DNA from: JAXLXE01 sp046328115
Lineage (GTDB): Bacteria; Chloroflexota; UBA6077; JACCZL01
NCBI GenBank assembly: GCA_046328115.1
Contig: JAXLXE010000001.1
Span: forward strand, 1,736,001-1,800,000
DNA length: 64,000 nucleotides
Reading direction: 5' to 3'
Part shown: in pieces, positions 51,769 to 60,242 of the stretch
Layout: the number at the start of each line of letters is the position of its first letter
Position numbering within the stretch: the stretch's first letter is position 1
Notes under the pieces: model-generated
Told to the model about the DNA's origin: nothing
The model's input: the letters and a program-made list of their open reading frames with translations, nothing else
Database searches by the model: none
Translations under genes and position numbers: made by a program

Positions 51769-53757
51769 CTGATCCGCCGACTGCTTATCGCCAACCGAGC
51801 TGAGATCGCCGCACGAATCAGCAAGACGTGCCGCGAGCTCGGGATCATCTCGATAGCGGTGTACTCGTCGGCCGATCGCGGTGGCCTCCACGCGCGGTCG
51901 GCCGACGAAGCCATTGAGATTGGCCCGGCTCCAGCGGCTGAGAGCTATCTGGACGCCGCGCGGATCATCGACGCGGCGCGCCGCGCGCGGGCGGACGCCG
52001 TGCATCCCGGCTATGGATTCCTGTCCGAGACCACCGAGCTGGCCCAAGCTTGTCTAGATGCCGGGCTGATCTACGTGGGGCCGGGCATAGACGCGCTGGC
52101 GGTGGCGGGGGACAAGTCGCGCTGCCGGTCACTGGCGCGGACCGCTGGCGTGCCGGTTCTGCCTGGCTACAACGGGGAGGACCAGCGTGACGAGACGCTA
52201 CGCTCCGAGGCTGACGCACTGGGTTTTCCGCTGTTGATCAAGGCCGCGGCCGGAGGCGGCGGTCGCGGGATCCGAGTGGTGCGCGCCGCCGACGAGCTCG
52301 CGGATGCGCTCGCAGCGGCCAGGCGAGAAGCGGCGGCCTCATTCGGCGACGACCGGGTGATCCTGGAACGATACCTGGAAGCCGCCCGCCACGTTGAGGT
52401 CCAGGTCCTGGGCGACCAGCACGGAAGCGTGATGCACCTGGGCGAGCGCGATTGCAGCGTGCAGCGCCGGCACCAGAAAGTGGCGGAAGAAGCACCCGCC
52501 CCGGACCTATCCGAGGCAACGCGATCCGCGCTGCACAGCTCAGCGCTGACGCTGGCAGGCGCCCTGCGCTACACAAACGCCGGCACGTGTGAGTTCCTGG
52601 TAGACGGTGGTGGTCAGCACTACTTCATCGAGATGAACGCCCGACTTCAGGTTGAGCACCCGGTGACGGAGGCAGTGACCGGCCTGGATCTTGTGGCACT
52701 CCAGTTGGCAGTGGCGGACGGCGAGCGGCTGGCGTCGATCGTCCCGGCGGTATCGCCGCGCGGACACGCTATTGAGCTGCGGCTGTTTGCCGAGGACCCA
52801 GGGGCGGGGTTTCAACCAGACCCGGCCCGCATCGAGAGCCTGAGGCTGCCCAACGGGCGGGGCATTCGGCACGATATGGGGTACGCTGCCGGGGACACCG
52901 TGCCGCCGCACTACGACGCGATGGTGGGCAAGCTGATCGTCCACGGCGAGACACGCGACCACGCGCTACGGACGGCGGGGTGGGCGCTGGAGCACTACGA
53001 GGTAGCGGGACCGCGCACGAATCTATCGTTCTTGCGCTGGCTGGTCTCTAGCCCGGGTTTCAGCGCCGGCGGCGTACCCACCAGCTATCTGGCCGACCAC
53101 TGGCACGTGGAGCCCACCACTCCACCCACCGCTGAAGCAGTGGCGGCCGCGGCGCTGGCTACGGCACTCAGGCCAGCCGCGGCGGGGAGCGACGCCTGGA
53201 CGCGCATTGGTCACTGGCGGGCGGCGTGCGTGGAGATCCCAATATCTCTCCAGACGGAGGGTGCGAGACAGACCGCGTGGTTGACCCGTCTGGACACGGG
53301 GTCCGCAGGGGACCACTGGCGGTGCCGGGTCGGCACGGCGGAGCTGACCGTGCGCGCCGACGGTGACTCGCGGTTCAGGATTGGTACGCGGGCGAATCTG
53401 GCCGATGGCACTGTGGTGGCCCGAGTGGAGCAACACGCGACGGGCGTGACGGTTGAGCTGAACGGGGTGAGTCATCGCTTCGAGACGGCGGCCCCACCCA
53501 CGCTTCGCACCGACTCCGATACCTGGGCAAGCGACGCAGACGGCGTGGTCCGCGCACCGGTACCGGGAAGGATCTCACGGCTCACGGTTCACCCGGGCGC
53601 CCACGTGGCGCCGGGCCAGGTAGTGGCGATCGTTGAATCCATGAAGATTGAGCACACCGTGGCGGCTGGCCGAGCCGCTACCGTGACCAGCGTCGGCGTG
53701 AGCGAGGGGGACTGGGTGGAGCGCGGGGCGGCAATCGCACACTTGACGCCAGAATGA
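51769..53757 (+). CDS. Fused biotin carboxylase/biotin carrier (acyl-CoA carboxylase alpha chain), probable CTG start
   Basis: 662 aa. The conserved N-terminus LIRRLLIANRAEIAARI begins at 51769, 90 bases before the first in-frame ATG (51859). In frame there is a stop at 51727 and no ATG, GTG or TTG before the conserved block, so CTG 51769 (where relatives have Met) with GAGGG upstream is the likely start. ATP-grasp AAAGGGGRGIRVV, ERDCSVQRRHQKV and IEMNARLQVEHPVTE are present; NRGE is NRAE here. The C-terminal biotinyl domain has Lys626 in VESMKIEH. The linker carries a BT-like region. Carboxyltransferase partner is not adjacent; pccB at 16416 or an unseen one may serve. Confidence 0.88.
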   Translation: MIRRLLIANRAEIAARISKTCRELGIISIAVYSSADRGGLHARSADEAIEIGPAPAAESYLDAARIIDAARRARADAVHPGYGFLSETTELAQACLDAGLIYVGPGIDALAVAGDKSRCRSLARTAGVPVLPGYNGEDQRDETLRSEADALGFPLLIKAAAGGGGRGIRVVRAADELADALAAARREAAASFGDDRVILERYLEAARHVEVQVLGDQHGSVMHLGERDCSVQRRHQKVAEEAPAPDLSEATRSALHSSALTLAGALRYTNAGTCEFLVDGGGQHYFIEMNARLQVEHPVTEAVTGLDLVALQLAVADGERLASIVPAVSPRGHAIELRLFAEDPGAGFQPDPARIESLRLPNGRGIRHDMGYAAGDTVPPHYDAMVGKLIVHGETRDHALRTAGWALEHYEVAGPRTNLSFLRWLVSSPGFSAGGVPTSYLADHWHVEPTTPPTAEAVAAAALATALRPAAAGSDAWTRIGHWRAACVEIPISLQTEGARQTAWLTRLDTGSAGDHWRCRVGTAELTVRADGDSRFRIGTRANLADGTVVARVEQHATGVTVELNGVSHRFETAAPPTLRTDSDTWASDADGVVRAPVPGRISRLTVHPGAHVAPGQVVAIVESMKIEHTVAAGRAATVTSVGVSEGDWVERGAAIAHLTPE

Positions 53758-53824
53758 TGAGCGGCCACGCCCGGGTAGGGCTTGTGGTGCCCACCGCCGA
53801 CCCCTAGAATCGGCTGGGCAAAGG

Positions 53825-54214
53825 ATGGACGACGACCTGGTGAGATTCGTGGCGGTATCCCTGGGCGGGGTGCTGGGTGCCAACGCCCGGTATCTGGTGG
53901 GAACCTGGGCGGCGACCCACCTGGGCCCGGAGCTCCCGTATGGGACGATTATCGTCAACGTCACCGGCAGCGTCCTGGTGGGTCTGCTTCTGACACTGGT
54001 GGGAGAGCGATTCCCCGCCGCGCCGCCCATCTTGCGCCTGTTCTTCGTGGTGGGTTTCCTGGGAGCGTACACCACGTTTTCGGCATACGCCTGGGAGACC
54101 GTGCAACTCGCGACGGGCGGCAACCTCGGCACCGCGTTGGTCAACGCCGTGGGAAGCGTGGTTCTGGGCGTGGTGGGCGTATTCGCGGGCGTGGCCATTG
54201 CACGCCAGTTCTGA
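53825..54214 (+). CDS. crcB: Fluoride exporter CrcB/Fluc
   Basis: 129 aa, four helices. Seen: GGVLGANARYLVG (GGxxGAxxRY), IIVNVTGSVLVGLL (NxxGSF-like; here GSV) and GFLGAYTTFSAYAWE (GxxGGxTTFSTF-like). Fluc proteins are dimeric channels that let fluoride out of the cell. Only one copy is seen; tandem pairs occur in other bacteria. No fluoride riboswitch-like sequence is recognised in the 67 bases before it. The next gene overlaps its end. Confidence 0.9.
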   Translation: MDDDLVRFVAVSLGGVLGANARYLVGTWAATHLGPELPYGTIIVNVTGSVLVGLLLTLVGERFPAAPPILRLFFVVGFLGAYTTFSAYAWETVQLATGGNLGTALVNAVGSVVLGVVGVFAGVAIARQF

Positions 54215-55163
54215 GCATAGCCCGGTGTTCCCAGAGATCACCGTACCGCTCCTCAAGGAGACGCTGCAGCTTGCCGGCCGCGTGGCTGATCCGGTGTGGC
54301 CCACCCAGGCCCAAGCGCTGGGGGCCCTGCTCAGCCGTGGTGCAGCCCACCTCGAGGCCCAGTCAGCCGACACGACCGGGGGCGAAGAGGACGATCACGC
54401 GGCGGCCCTGAGCACAGAGGCACAGTATCACTTCACGCGCTACGCGGCGTTCCACCTCACCCAGGAATCCCGACGCCTCGAGACGGAGTGGCTGGCGCTG
54501 GCCGACGCGCACCTGGCGCTCAGGCAGCGGATCGTGGAGGCCCGTCGCGCGGAAGAACAGCTCAAGCGCGATCTCGCCGCGACCGGCGCCGCGGTGGTGC
54601 GATTGCCGGAGCACGAGGATCTGCCGGAAATACCGCCTGACCGTCCGCGCAAAAGCCGAGACATGTACGCCACGCTGTTCGACGGGGTTGAGGCTACCGT
54701 TGCCCGCCTGAGCCTACCCGCGGAGCAGCTTGCTCGCGTGGACCGGGTGGTGGAGCGGAGTAGCTGGGGCGGCGAATGGGGTGAACTAGGACGGTTGATC
54801 GTCTTCTGCTACGGCGTGGCCGCCGCGAACAGCGAAGCCGAGCGCGAGCAACACGATGAGTCAACGGCGCTGCAACGAGCCCGCGAGCGGCTGATGGGAG
54901 TGGAGGGAAAGTACGCCACGCTGCGGTTCCGCCTGTTTGAGCTCCAACGCAACCACCGCATCCTGGGCTGGCGGATCACGGCGCTGCGGATCGAAGCCGG
55001 CGCGATGGAACGGCGACTGGCGCAGTTTGACGCTGACGCGGAGACGCTCCGCGGCGAGATCGAAGCCAGGGCTGGCCTCGTTGCGCCGCCGCCCCCGGCT
55101 GCGCCCGCGCGCACTGGCTGGCGCGCCAGGCTGTCTCGACTGCTCCAGCCGCCCGAGCGCTAG
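54198..55163 (+). CDS. Coiled-coil-rich protein of unknown function
   Basis: 321 aa. Long heptad-like segments: about 80-130 (ESRRLETEWLALADAHLALR...ARRAEEQLKRDL) and 210-290 (SEAEREQHDESTALQRARER...RIEAGAMERRLAQFDADAE), with a Pro/Ala-rich tail before WRARLSRLLQ. No signal peptide or helices. No family recognised. The TTG at 54198 overlaps crcB by 17 bases; a GTG at 54225 is an alternative start. Its TAG stop shares CTAG (55160-55163) with the convergent nuclease gene. Confidence 0.65.
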   Translation: MHASSEHSPVFPEITVPLLKETLQLAGRVADPVWPTQAQALGALLSRGAAHLEAQSADTTGGEEDDHAAALSTEAQYHFTRYAAFHLTQESRRLETEWLALADAHLALRQRIVEARRAEEQLKRDLAATGAAVVRLPEHEDLPEIPPDRPRKSRDMYATLFDGVEATVARLSLPAEQLARVDRVVERSSWGGEWGELGRLIVFCYGVAAANSEAEREQHDESTALQRARERLMGVEGKYATLRFRLFELQRNHRILGWRITALRIEAGAMERRLAQFDADAETLRGEIEARAGLVAPPPPAAPARTGWRARLSRLLQPPER

Positions 55164-55714
55164 GAGCGGCCTGGGCGCTCCGGACCGCCGCGACCGAGAT
55201 CCTCGATGTCCAGCGTCTCGATGAAGTCTTTGAAGACACCAAGCTTGGACTCGTCAACGGGCTCGGCGCGCTGCGCGGCGGTGGTGATCTCAGCGTCTTC
55301 CGCCTCCGCGTCGCTCTCGAACACCATGCCGGCCTGATCCAGGACGCTGTCCTCTACAAAGATAGGCACCTTGGCGCGGATGGCCAACGCGATCGCGTCG
55401 CTCGGCCGAGAGTCTACTTCCACGTGCCGGCCGTCCGCGTCGATGATGAGCTTTGCGTAGAAGGTCTCGTCCGACAACTCGTTGATCACCACCTGGGTGA
55501 TCTTGCCGCCAAGCGAGCCAATTACCGAGCCAAGAAGATCGTGGGTGAGCGGTCGCGGGACGGACACGTTTTGCATGGGGATGGCGATGGCATCCGCCTC
55601 GAAATGGCCGATCCAAATGGGCAGGTAGCGGGTCGCGGTCTTCTCCTTGAGCATGACCACACGTTTGTAGTTGGTCATGTTCACCCGGATGCTCTCGACG
55701 AAGACCTCGATCAC
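55160..55714 (-). CDS. Bifunctional nuclease family (BFN/DUF151) protein
   Basis: 184 aa. The BFN domain (residues 1-135) shows LPIWIGHFEADAIAIPMQ, RPLTHDLLGSVIGSLGG, FYAKLIIDADGRHVEVDSRPSDAIALAIRAKVPIFV, conserved across DUF151. Some plant members have DNase/RNase activity; the bacterial role is unclear. The C-terminal 45 residues are acidic and add a UvrB/C-like or linker tail (DESKLGVFKDFIETLDIEDLG). The start MIEVFVESIRVNM is the family's usual start. It is 115 bases before the stop of tatA upstream on the same strand. Confidence 0.9.
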   Translation of the reverse strand: MIEVFVESIRVNMTNYKRVVMLKEKTATRYLPIWIGHFEADAIAIPMQNVSVPRPLTHDLLGSVIGSLGGKITQVVINELSDETFYAKLIIDADGRHVEVDSRPSDAIALAIRAKVPIFVEDSVLDQAGMVFESDAEAEDAEITTAAQRAEPVDESKLGVFKDFIETLDIEDLGRGGPERPGRS

Positions 55715-55829
55715 CGTGCGCTCCTCGAAGTGGCTCTGCGACCGGTCGGCGCTGAAGCGACCTGCTCGTGGGGGAGTGACGCCGCGAATTGTATACGCGC
55801 GTGATGGCCAGCTAGCGCGCCGCCCACGC

Positions 55830-56291
55830 CTACGCGCTCCCGGCGCTCGGCGACTTCACGTCCGCGGTGGGCTTCTCTGCCCCATCCGCCCCGCTCCACT
55901 CCCAGGACTCTCCATTGGGCGTAGCGGGCTGCTGTGCCGGCGCACCCACCGCCGCGGTAGCCGCTGGCGATTCTTCCCACTGCCACTCGTCAGCCGGAGC
56001 GGCCGCGGCAACCTCCGGTACGGCCTCCACGGTGGGCTCAGCGGCCACGGCCTCAGGCTCCTGCGACGGTGTCTCGTCAACAGTCCCCGCCTCGGCCCGC
56101 TGCTTCTCCTCGATCTCCAGGCTCAGCGTCCGGTGGAACTCGCTGGAGAGATCCGTGGTGGCACGCCGCACGTCCCGGATGACCCGCCCGACCTGGCCGG
56201 CAATCTCCGGCAGCTTACCCGGCCCGAAGACGACCAGGGCGATGATCAGGATGAGGGTGAGCTCGCCGGGGCCCATGCCCAGAAAATTCAA
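55830..56291 (-). CDS. tatA: Twin-arginine translocase subunit TatA/TatB
   Basis: 153 aa. N-terminal helix MGPGELTLILIIALVVFGPGKLPEI followed by an amphipathic helix (AGQVGRVIRDVRRATTDL) is the TatA/B fold; FGPGKLPEI is the conserved hinge. The Glu at position 10 of the helix start (GPGEL) is more TatB-like than TatA-like. The C-terminal 100 residues are acidic and Ala/Pro-rich. It helps build the pore that exports folded proteins such as the Rieske protein of this window. tatC is not present here. Its start overlaps the recF stop by four bases (56288-56291). Confidence 0.88.
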   Translation of the reverse strand: MNFLGMGPGELTLILIIALVVFGPGKLPEIAGQVGRVIRDVRRATTDLSSEFHRTLSLEIEEKQRAEAGTVDETPSQEPEAVAAEPTVEAVPEVAAAAPADEWQWEESPAATAAVGAPAQQPATPNGESWEWSGADGAEKPTADVKSPSAGSA

Positions 56292-57577
56292 CGGCCGGCC
56301 TCCGTGCTTGCGCCTGTCGCGATTATACCCGAACCCTCCGGGGTCTCAGGCGCGCCTTCGGGAGCGAGCGCACCCGGCGGAACGGGCTCGATGCTGCCCG
56401 AACTCACCTGCAGCACGGTGACGTCGGGCCGCGCCAGGATATCTCGCACGGACTCCAGATCCGTGGATGCAATGAGAGTCTGTCCTTCTCCGCACACTGT
56501 GCGGAGCACCTGAGCCCGCCGCGCCGGGTCCAGCTCTGACAGGATGTCATCCAGCATCACAATTGGGCGCTCTCCTTGCGCGGCGCACATCGTCTCAGTC
56601 TCCGCGAGCTTGAGCGCCAGCACCGCCAGGCGCTGCTGCCCTCGCGAGGCGTAGACGCCAACGTCGGCGCGATCATCGCCCATTCCCTCGATGCCGAGCC
56701 CCTTGAGCACCAGGCGGAAATCGTCCCGGTGCGGGCCCACGAGCGTCACCCCCTGGTCACGCTCGCGGCGACGAACGGCGTCAAGCCTTGCCTGGAACAA
56801 TGCCTGGGCGTCCGCCGCTGAGGCTCCCTCCGGAATCTCAACGTTTGGCTGGTACACCACGTCCAGGGTCGGCTGACCGCCCGCGAGATCTCGGTACACC
56901 CGCTCCACGACAGGAGCCATCCGCCCGAGGACAGCACGGCGAACGGCCATGACTCGCAACGCCGACTCAATGAGCTGCGCATCCCAGGTTTCCAGCGTGG
57001 AGAGCTCCGAGCCGCCCCCCCCGAGCTGTCGAAGCAGGTGGTTCCGCTGGGTAAGGACGCGGTTGAGCTGCTGTAGCACCCGGAGGTAGCCGCGGTCCAT
57101 CTGCGAGCATGCGATGTCCAGATAGCGGCGGCGTACGGATGGCGAGTCAGACACCAACGCCACGTCTTCAGGGGAAAACATGACGGCATGCACAGTGCCC
57201 ACCAGATCAGCCGCTCGGGTCGGAACGCCGTTCAAGGTGAGTCGCTTGGACTGCTGCCCACGCGCCGGCGCGTGCGCCGACGGTGCTTCGGGTGAGAGCT
57301 GGATCAGCATCTCCACGTGCGCCTCGTGGTCCGATCGCCTGATAGAAGCTCGCAGCCGTGTGAACGGAATGGGATCCTCGCGCGCGGTCCAGCACACCAC
57401 CTCACGATCGGACCCAGCCCGCGATGACTTGGTGGTAGCCAGCATGTAGACGGACTCAAGCAGGTTGCTCTTGCCCGCTCCGTTCGGCCCCACCAGGACC
57501 ACCGTCCCCTCGCCAAACGACACAGATAGGCGAACGTAGTTCCGGAAGTTCACGAGGTCAAGCTGACTCAGGTGCAT
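56288..57577 (-). CDS. recF: DNA replication and repair protein RecF
   Basis: 429 aa from the ATG at 57577; the frame opens at 57721 with non-conserved sequence. Seen: MHLSQLDLVNFRNY, Walker A VGPNGAGKSNLLESVYML, ADLVGTVHAVMFSPEDVALV, VGPHRDDFRLVL, signature YASRGQQRLAVLALKLAE and Walker B IVMLDDILSELD. RecF loads RecA at gapped DNA with RecO and RecR. The C-terminal 50 residues exceed the typical length. It is not in the usual dnaA-dnaN-recF-gyrB cluster; it is coupled to tatA instead. Confidence 0.93.
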   Translation of the reverse strand: MHLSQLDLVNFRNYVRLSVSFGEGTVVLVGPNGAGKSNLLESVYMLATTKSSRAGSDREVVCWTAREDPIPFTRLRASIRRSDHEAHVEMLIQLSPEAPSAHAPARGQQSKRLTLNGVPTRAADLVGTVHAVMFSPEDVALVSDSPSVRRRYLDIACSQMDRGYLRVLQQLNRVLTQRNHLLRQLGGGGSELSTLETWDAQLIESALRVMAVRRAVLGRMAPVVERVYRDLAGGQPTLDVVYQPNVEIPEGASAADAQALFQARLDAVRRRERDQGVTLVGPHRDDFRLVLKGLGIEGMGDDRADVGVYASRGQQRLAVLALKLAETETMCAAQGERPIVMLDDILSELDPARRAQVLRTVCGEGQTLIASTDLESVRDILARPDVTVLQVSSGSIEPVPPGALAPEGAPETPEGSGIIATGASTEAGR

Positions 57578-57841
57578 CCGGTTATCTGGCCCCCTGGAGC
57601 CGTCTGCGCGACCACAAGGGTGCGCCGCCAGAGCCGATTGTAGTGGGCTGGCGCCGTGGAGCCGCCCGTTACCCCTGGCGCCGCGAGTACGCGGGCGATG
57701 AGACAGCGTTGTAGCGCGCAATCCAGCGGGAGACGGGTCCAGACGCCCCGAAGCCTTGCTATACTCGGCTCGGCGGTCAGCGGCACCACAAGCGCCTCCG
57801 ACCGGACACCAGGTCGCCAGATTCGGGGAATGGCGATCGCC

Positions 57842-59155
57842 ATGGACGCAGCCAGATTGTCAACCGTCCCAGCGATGCGAGCTACCTATCACGTTGCGTT
57901 GCTGGCAGTACTCGCGGCGGTCAGCGTCCTGGGGCTCACCATAGGCTGGTCACAGCTCATGGCCCGCGGGACCGACGCGCGCGGAACACTGCCCGCCGAG
58001 CCCACAGGGCGCGACCCCCTCGGGTCGAGCAACGAGTCGCGGCCCGTCGCCGTGGCATCCCCCCAGGCACTCCTGCGGGCTCAGTCCGTCGCTCCCACCC
58101 CCACCCCGCTGCCGCCGCTGCCGCGTCCCGAACAGCGCTGGGTGCAGAACTTCCGGCCAACTGACCTGTTCCCGGCCGCCGAGGGAGACGCCCAGCCCAT
58201 CAGTCGGGCGGCCCAGTTCACGACGTTCCAATTGCTTGAGCAGCGTGACGCGGGGAGATCGCTCCTGCTGGACATAGGCAAGGGGGAGGGAGCCCTACCA
58301 GGCCAGGTCTGGGCGGACCTGCGTGACTTCGGACCGTCCGGAGCGCCGCGCCCTTACTTCACGCTGGCGGATCGCTCCATTGAACAGCCCACTACCGGCC
58401 GACCAACGCCCTCCCGCATCGCAAGTGGCTGGCCGCGTCTCCCAACCGCGGAGATGGCCATTGTCGTAGACGGCTATTCGGGCGGCATCCTATACGGGAA
58501 GAACTCCCACCTGCGCGTGGCGCCTGCCAGCCTCACCAAGGTCATGACGGCCATCGTGGCGCTGGAGCGCGGGAACATCCGCGATCGCGTAGCGGTGGAC
58601 GTGGACAGTCGCGAGATGACGGACAGCACTGTCATGGGTCTCGTGCCCAACGAAGTGGTGTCGCTGGAGACCCTGCTCTACGGATTGATGCTCCCAAGCG
58701 GTAATGACGCCGCCCTGGCCATCGCCCGACACATCGGCGGGTCAGACCAGAGGTTTGTGGAGCTCATGAACGAGAAGGCTCGCCAACTGGGTCTGGAAGA
58801 CACCCAGTTCAAGAATCCACACGGACTCGATCAAGACGGCCACTTCTCGACCGCTTACGACCTGGCGATGATGTCTCGCTTCGGGATGCAGGACGGCACG
58901 TTCTACAACCTGTCAGCGGCGCGCCACTGGCAGGCGGAGGGCTACAACCTCTGGAACCTCAACCGTCTGATTGGGCAGTACCCGGGCGCGGATGGGGTGA
59001 AGGTGGGCTTCACCGACAACGCGGGGCGTTGCCTCATCGCGTCAGCCACGCGCGACGGGCACCGCGTATTCGTGGTAGTGATCCGGAGCGAGGATCCCAC
59101 CGCGGACAGCCGAATGCTGCTGGACTACGCCTTTCAAGGGTTTCGCTGGCCCTAG
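57842..59155 (+). CDS. dacF: D-alanyl-D-alanine carboxypeptidase (S11 family, DacF/PBP5-like)
   Basis: 437 aa from the ATG at 57842 (GGGGAA about 12 bases upstream); ATG 57830 and ATG 57875 are also possible and the frame opens at 57656. A single N-terminal hydrophobic helix (VALLAVLAAVSVLGLTIGW) acts as signal or anchor, followed by a Pro-rich region. Catalytic motifs: SxxK as SLTK (Ser230, Lys233, in APASLTKVMTA), SxN as SGN in LMLPSGNDAALAIA and KVG in GVKVGFTDNAGRC (in place of KTG). It trims pentapeptide side chains of peptidoglycan outside the membrane. Confidence 0.9.
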   Translation: MDAARLSTVPAMRATYHVALLAVLAAVSVLGLTIGWSQLMARGTDARGTLPAEPTGRDPLGSSNESRPVAVASPQALLRAQSVAPTPTPLPPLPRPEQRWVQNFRPTDLFPAAEGDAQPISRAAQFTTFQLLEQRDAGRSLLLDIGKGEGALPGQVWADLRDFGPSGAPRPYFTLADRSIEQPTTGRPTPSRIASGWPRLPTAEMAIVVDGYSGGILYGKNSHLRVAPASLTKVMTAIVALERGNIRDRVAVDVDSREMTDSTVMGLVPNEVVSLETLLYGLMLPSGNDAALAIARHIGGSDQRFVELMNEKARQLGLEDTQFKNPHGLDQDGHFSTAYDLAMMSRFGMQDGTFYNLSAARHWQAEGYNLWNLNRLIGQYPGADGVKVGFTDNAGRCLIASATRDGHRVFVVVIRSEDPTADSRMLLDYAFQGFRWP

Positions 59156-59219
59156 GCGGACCGCACCCCCCAACGAGATTGCTTGCAACGGCCCGGCTCG
59201 GCCGCTATGGTCCCCGGAG

Positions 59220-59615
59220 ATGAGACTGCTGGGTGCATGTGCCGCGATCTTTGGCCTGTTGGGAGTGGCCGCCGGTGCATTCGGCGCGCACGCGTTGAAG
59301 CCGGTGCTGCCCGCTGACATGCTGGACGTGTTTGAGACCGGAGCCCGCTACCAGATGTACCACGCGCTGGCAGCACTTGGCGCGCTCGGACTGGCGCAGC
59401 ACGCGCACCAGACCCTGCTCCTCTGGTCGGTCCGTCTGCTCCTACTGGGTACCCTGGTGTTCAGCGGTAGCCTATATACGCTCGCCATCAGCGGTCAGCG
59501 CTGGTTTGGCGCCATCACGCCGATCGGCGGTGTCTTGTTTCTGGCCGGATGGGCCGCGCTAGCACTCGCGCTGCTGCGGAGACATCCGGCCGGCGGATCC
59601 GAGCCGGCAGCATGA
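59220..59615 (+). CDS. DUF423 family membrane protein
   Basis: 131 aa with four helices. The DUF423 pattern is clear: AAIFGLLGVAAGAFGAHALKP at the start, TGARYQMYHALAALG, and LFSGSLYTL-like FSGSLYTLAISGQRWFGAITPIGGVLFLAGW. Function is unknown (YgdD-like). It is translationally coupled to the DUF4870 gene by a four-base overlap (ATGA at 59612-59615). Confidence 0.9.
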   Translation: MRLLGACAAIFGLLGVAAGAFGAHALKPVLPADMLDVFETGARYQMYHALAALGALGLAQHAHQTLLLWSVRLLLLGTLVFSGSLYTLAISGQRWFGAITPIGGVLFLAGWAALALALLRRHPAGGSEPAA

Positions 59616-60064
59616 TGCGCGGCCGGGAGCTTGTGGCGCAGGGCTCCGATCGCACGCTTGGCATCCTGGCGCACGCCAGCATTGCATTCGGACTGCTCGG
59701 CGTGGGCAGCCTGATCGGCATCGCCATCAACGCCGTGATCTGGCTGCGGGCCGGCCGATCCGAGTACGTCGCAGTCCAGGCGCGTCAGGCCGGGCTCTAT
59801 CAGCTCTCGGTACTCTTGATCAACGTGGCCATCGCCGGAGCGTGGGTGGCGATCCTGGTGTTCGTCTTCATGGGCGAGTCTGAGATCGGCCCGGGCAAAC
59901 TCTCGTTTCGCCAGATCGCCGCCGGCATGTGGCTGGCGTTGATCCCGCTGTGGCTCATCTGGTACCTGGTCACGATTGGCTACGGGCTCTACGCCGCGTC
60001 GCGGATAGCACGAGGTAAGCCCTTCACTTACCCGCTGGTCGGCGGGAGCACCAGACCAAGATGA
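59612..60064 (+). CDS. DUF4870-like membrane protein
   Basis: 150 aa from the ATG at 59612; the open frame starts at 59549. Three hydrophobic segments with LGILAHASIAFGLLGVGSLIGIAINAVIWL near the N-terminus and QARQAGLYQLSVLLINVAIA in the middle, the layout of DUF4870/TIC20-like small membrane proteins. Function unknown. It is coupled to DUF423 upstream and followed by a 178-base region that contains a promoter before the glycosyltransferase. Confidence 0.7.
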   Translation: MMRGRELVAQGSDRTLGILAHASIAFGLLGVGSLIGIAINAVIWLRAGRSEYVAVQARQAGLYQLSVLLINVAIAGAWVAILVFVFMGESEIGPGKLSFRQIAAGMWLALIPLWLIWYLVTIGYGLYAASRIARGKPFTYPLVGGSTRPR

Positions 60065-60100
60065 TCCAGCGTACTGCCCGATGAGCAATCTTATTTCGCA

Positions 60101-60130
60101 TTGATATAGCGGGCATTGACCGACTAAGAT
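60101..60130 (+). promoter_or_regulatory. Possible sigma-70 promoter before the MshA-like gene
   Basis: TTGATA at 60101-60106, 18-base spacer, TAAGAT at 60125-60130. A second TTGACA at 60130-60135 lacks a good -10. The leader to 60243 would be about 105 bases. Confidence 0.4.
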
Positions 60131-60242
60131 TGACAGTGGGCTGGGCCGCTCCGGGAATTTCGGGGCGTCGCAACGGGTTACACCACGCGGTGCACGGCCC
60201 AGGGGTGGCCGGCTTCACCAGGAATGGGTTGAGAGGCGGAGC

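Noticed and set aside
53758..53824. Fluoride riboswitch before crcB
   Set aside because: The 67-base leader shows no match to the conserved crcB motif core as I recall it.
56288..57577. Replication origin near recF
   Set aside because: No DnaA-box cluster or AT-rich unwinding region was seen, and dnaA and dnaN are absent.
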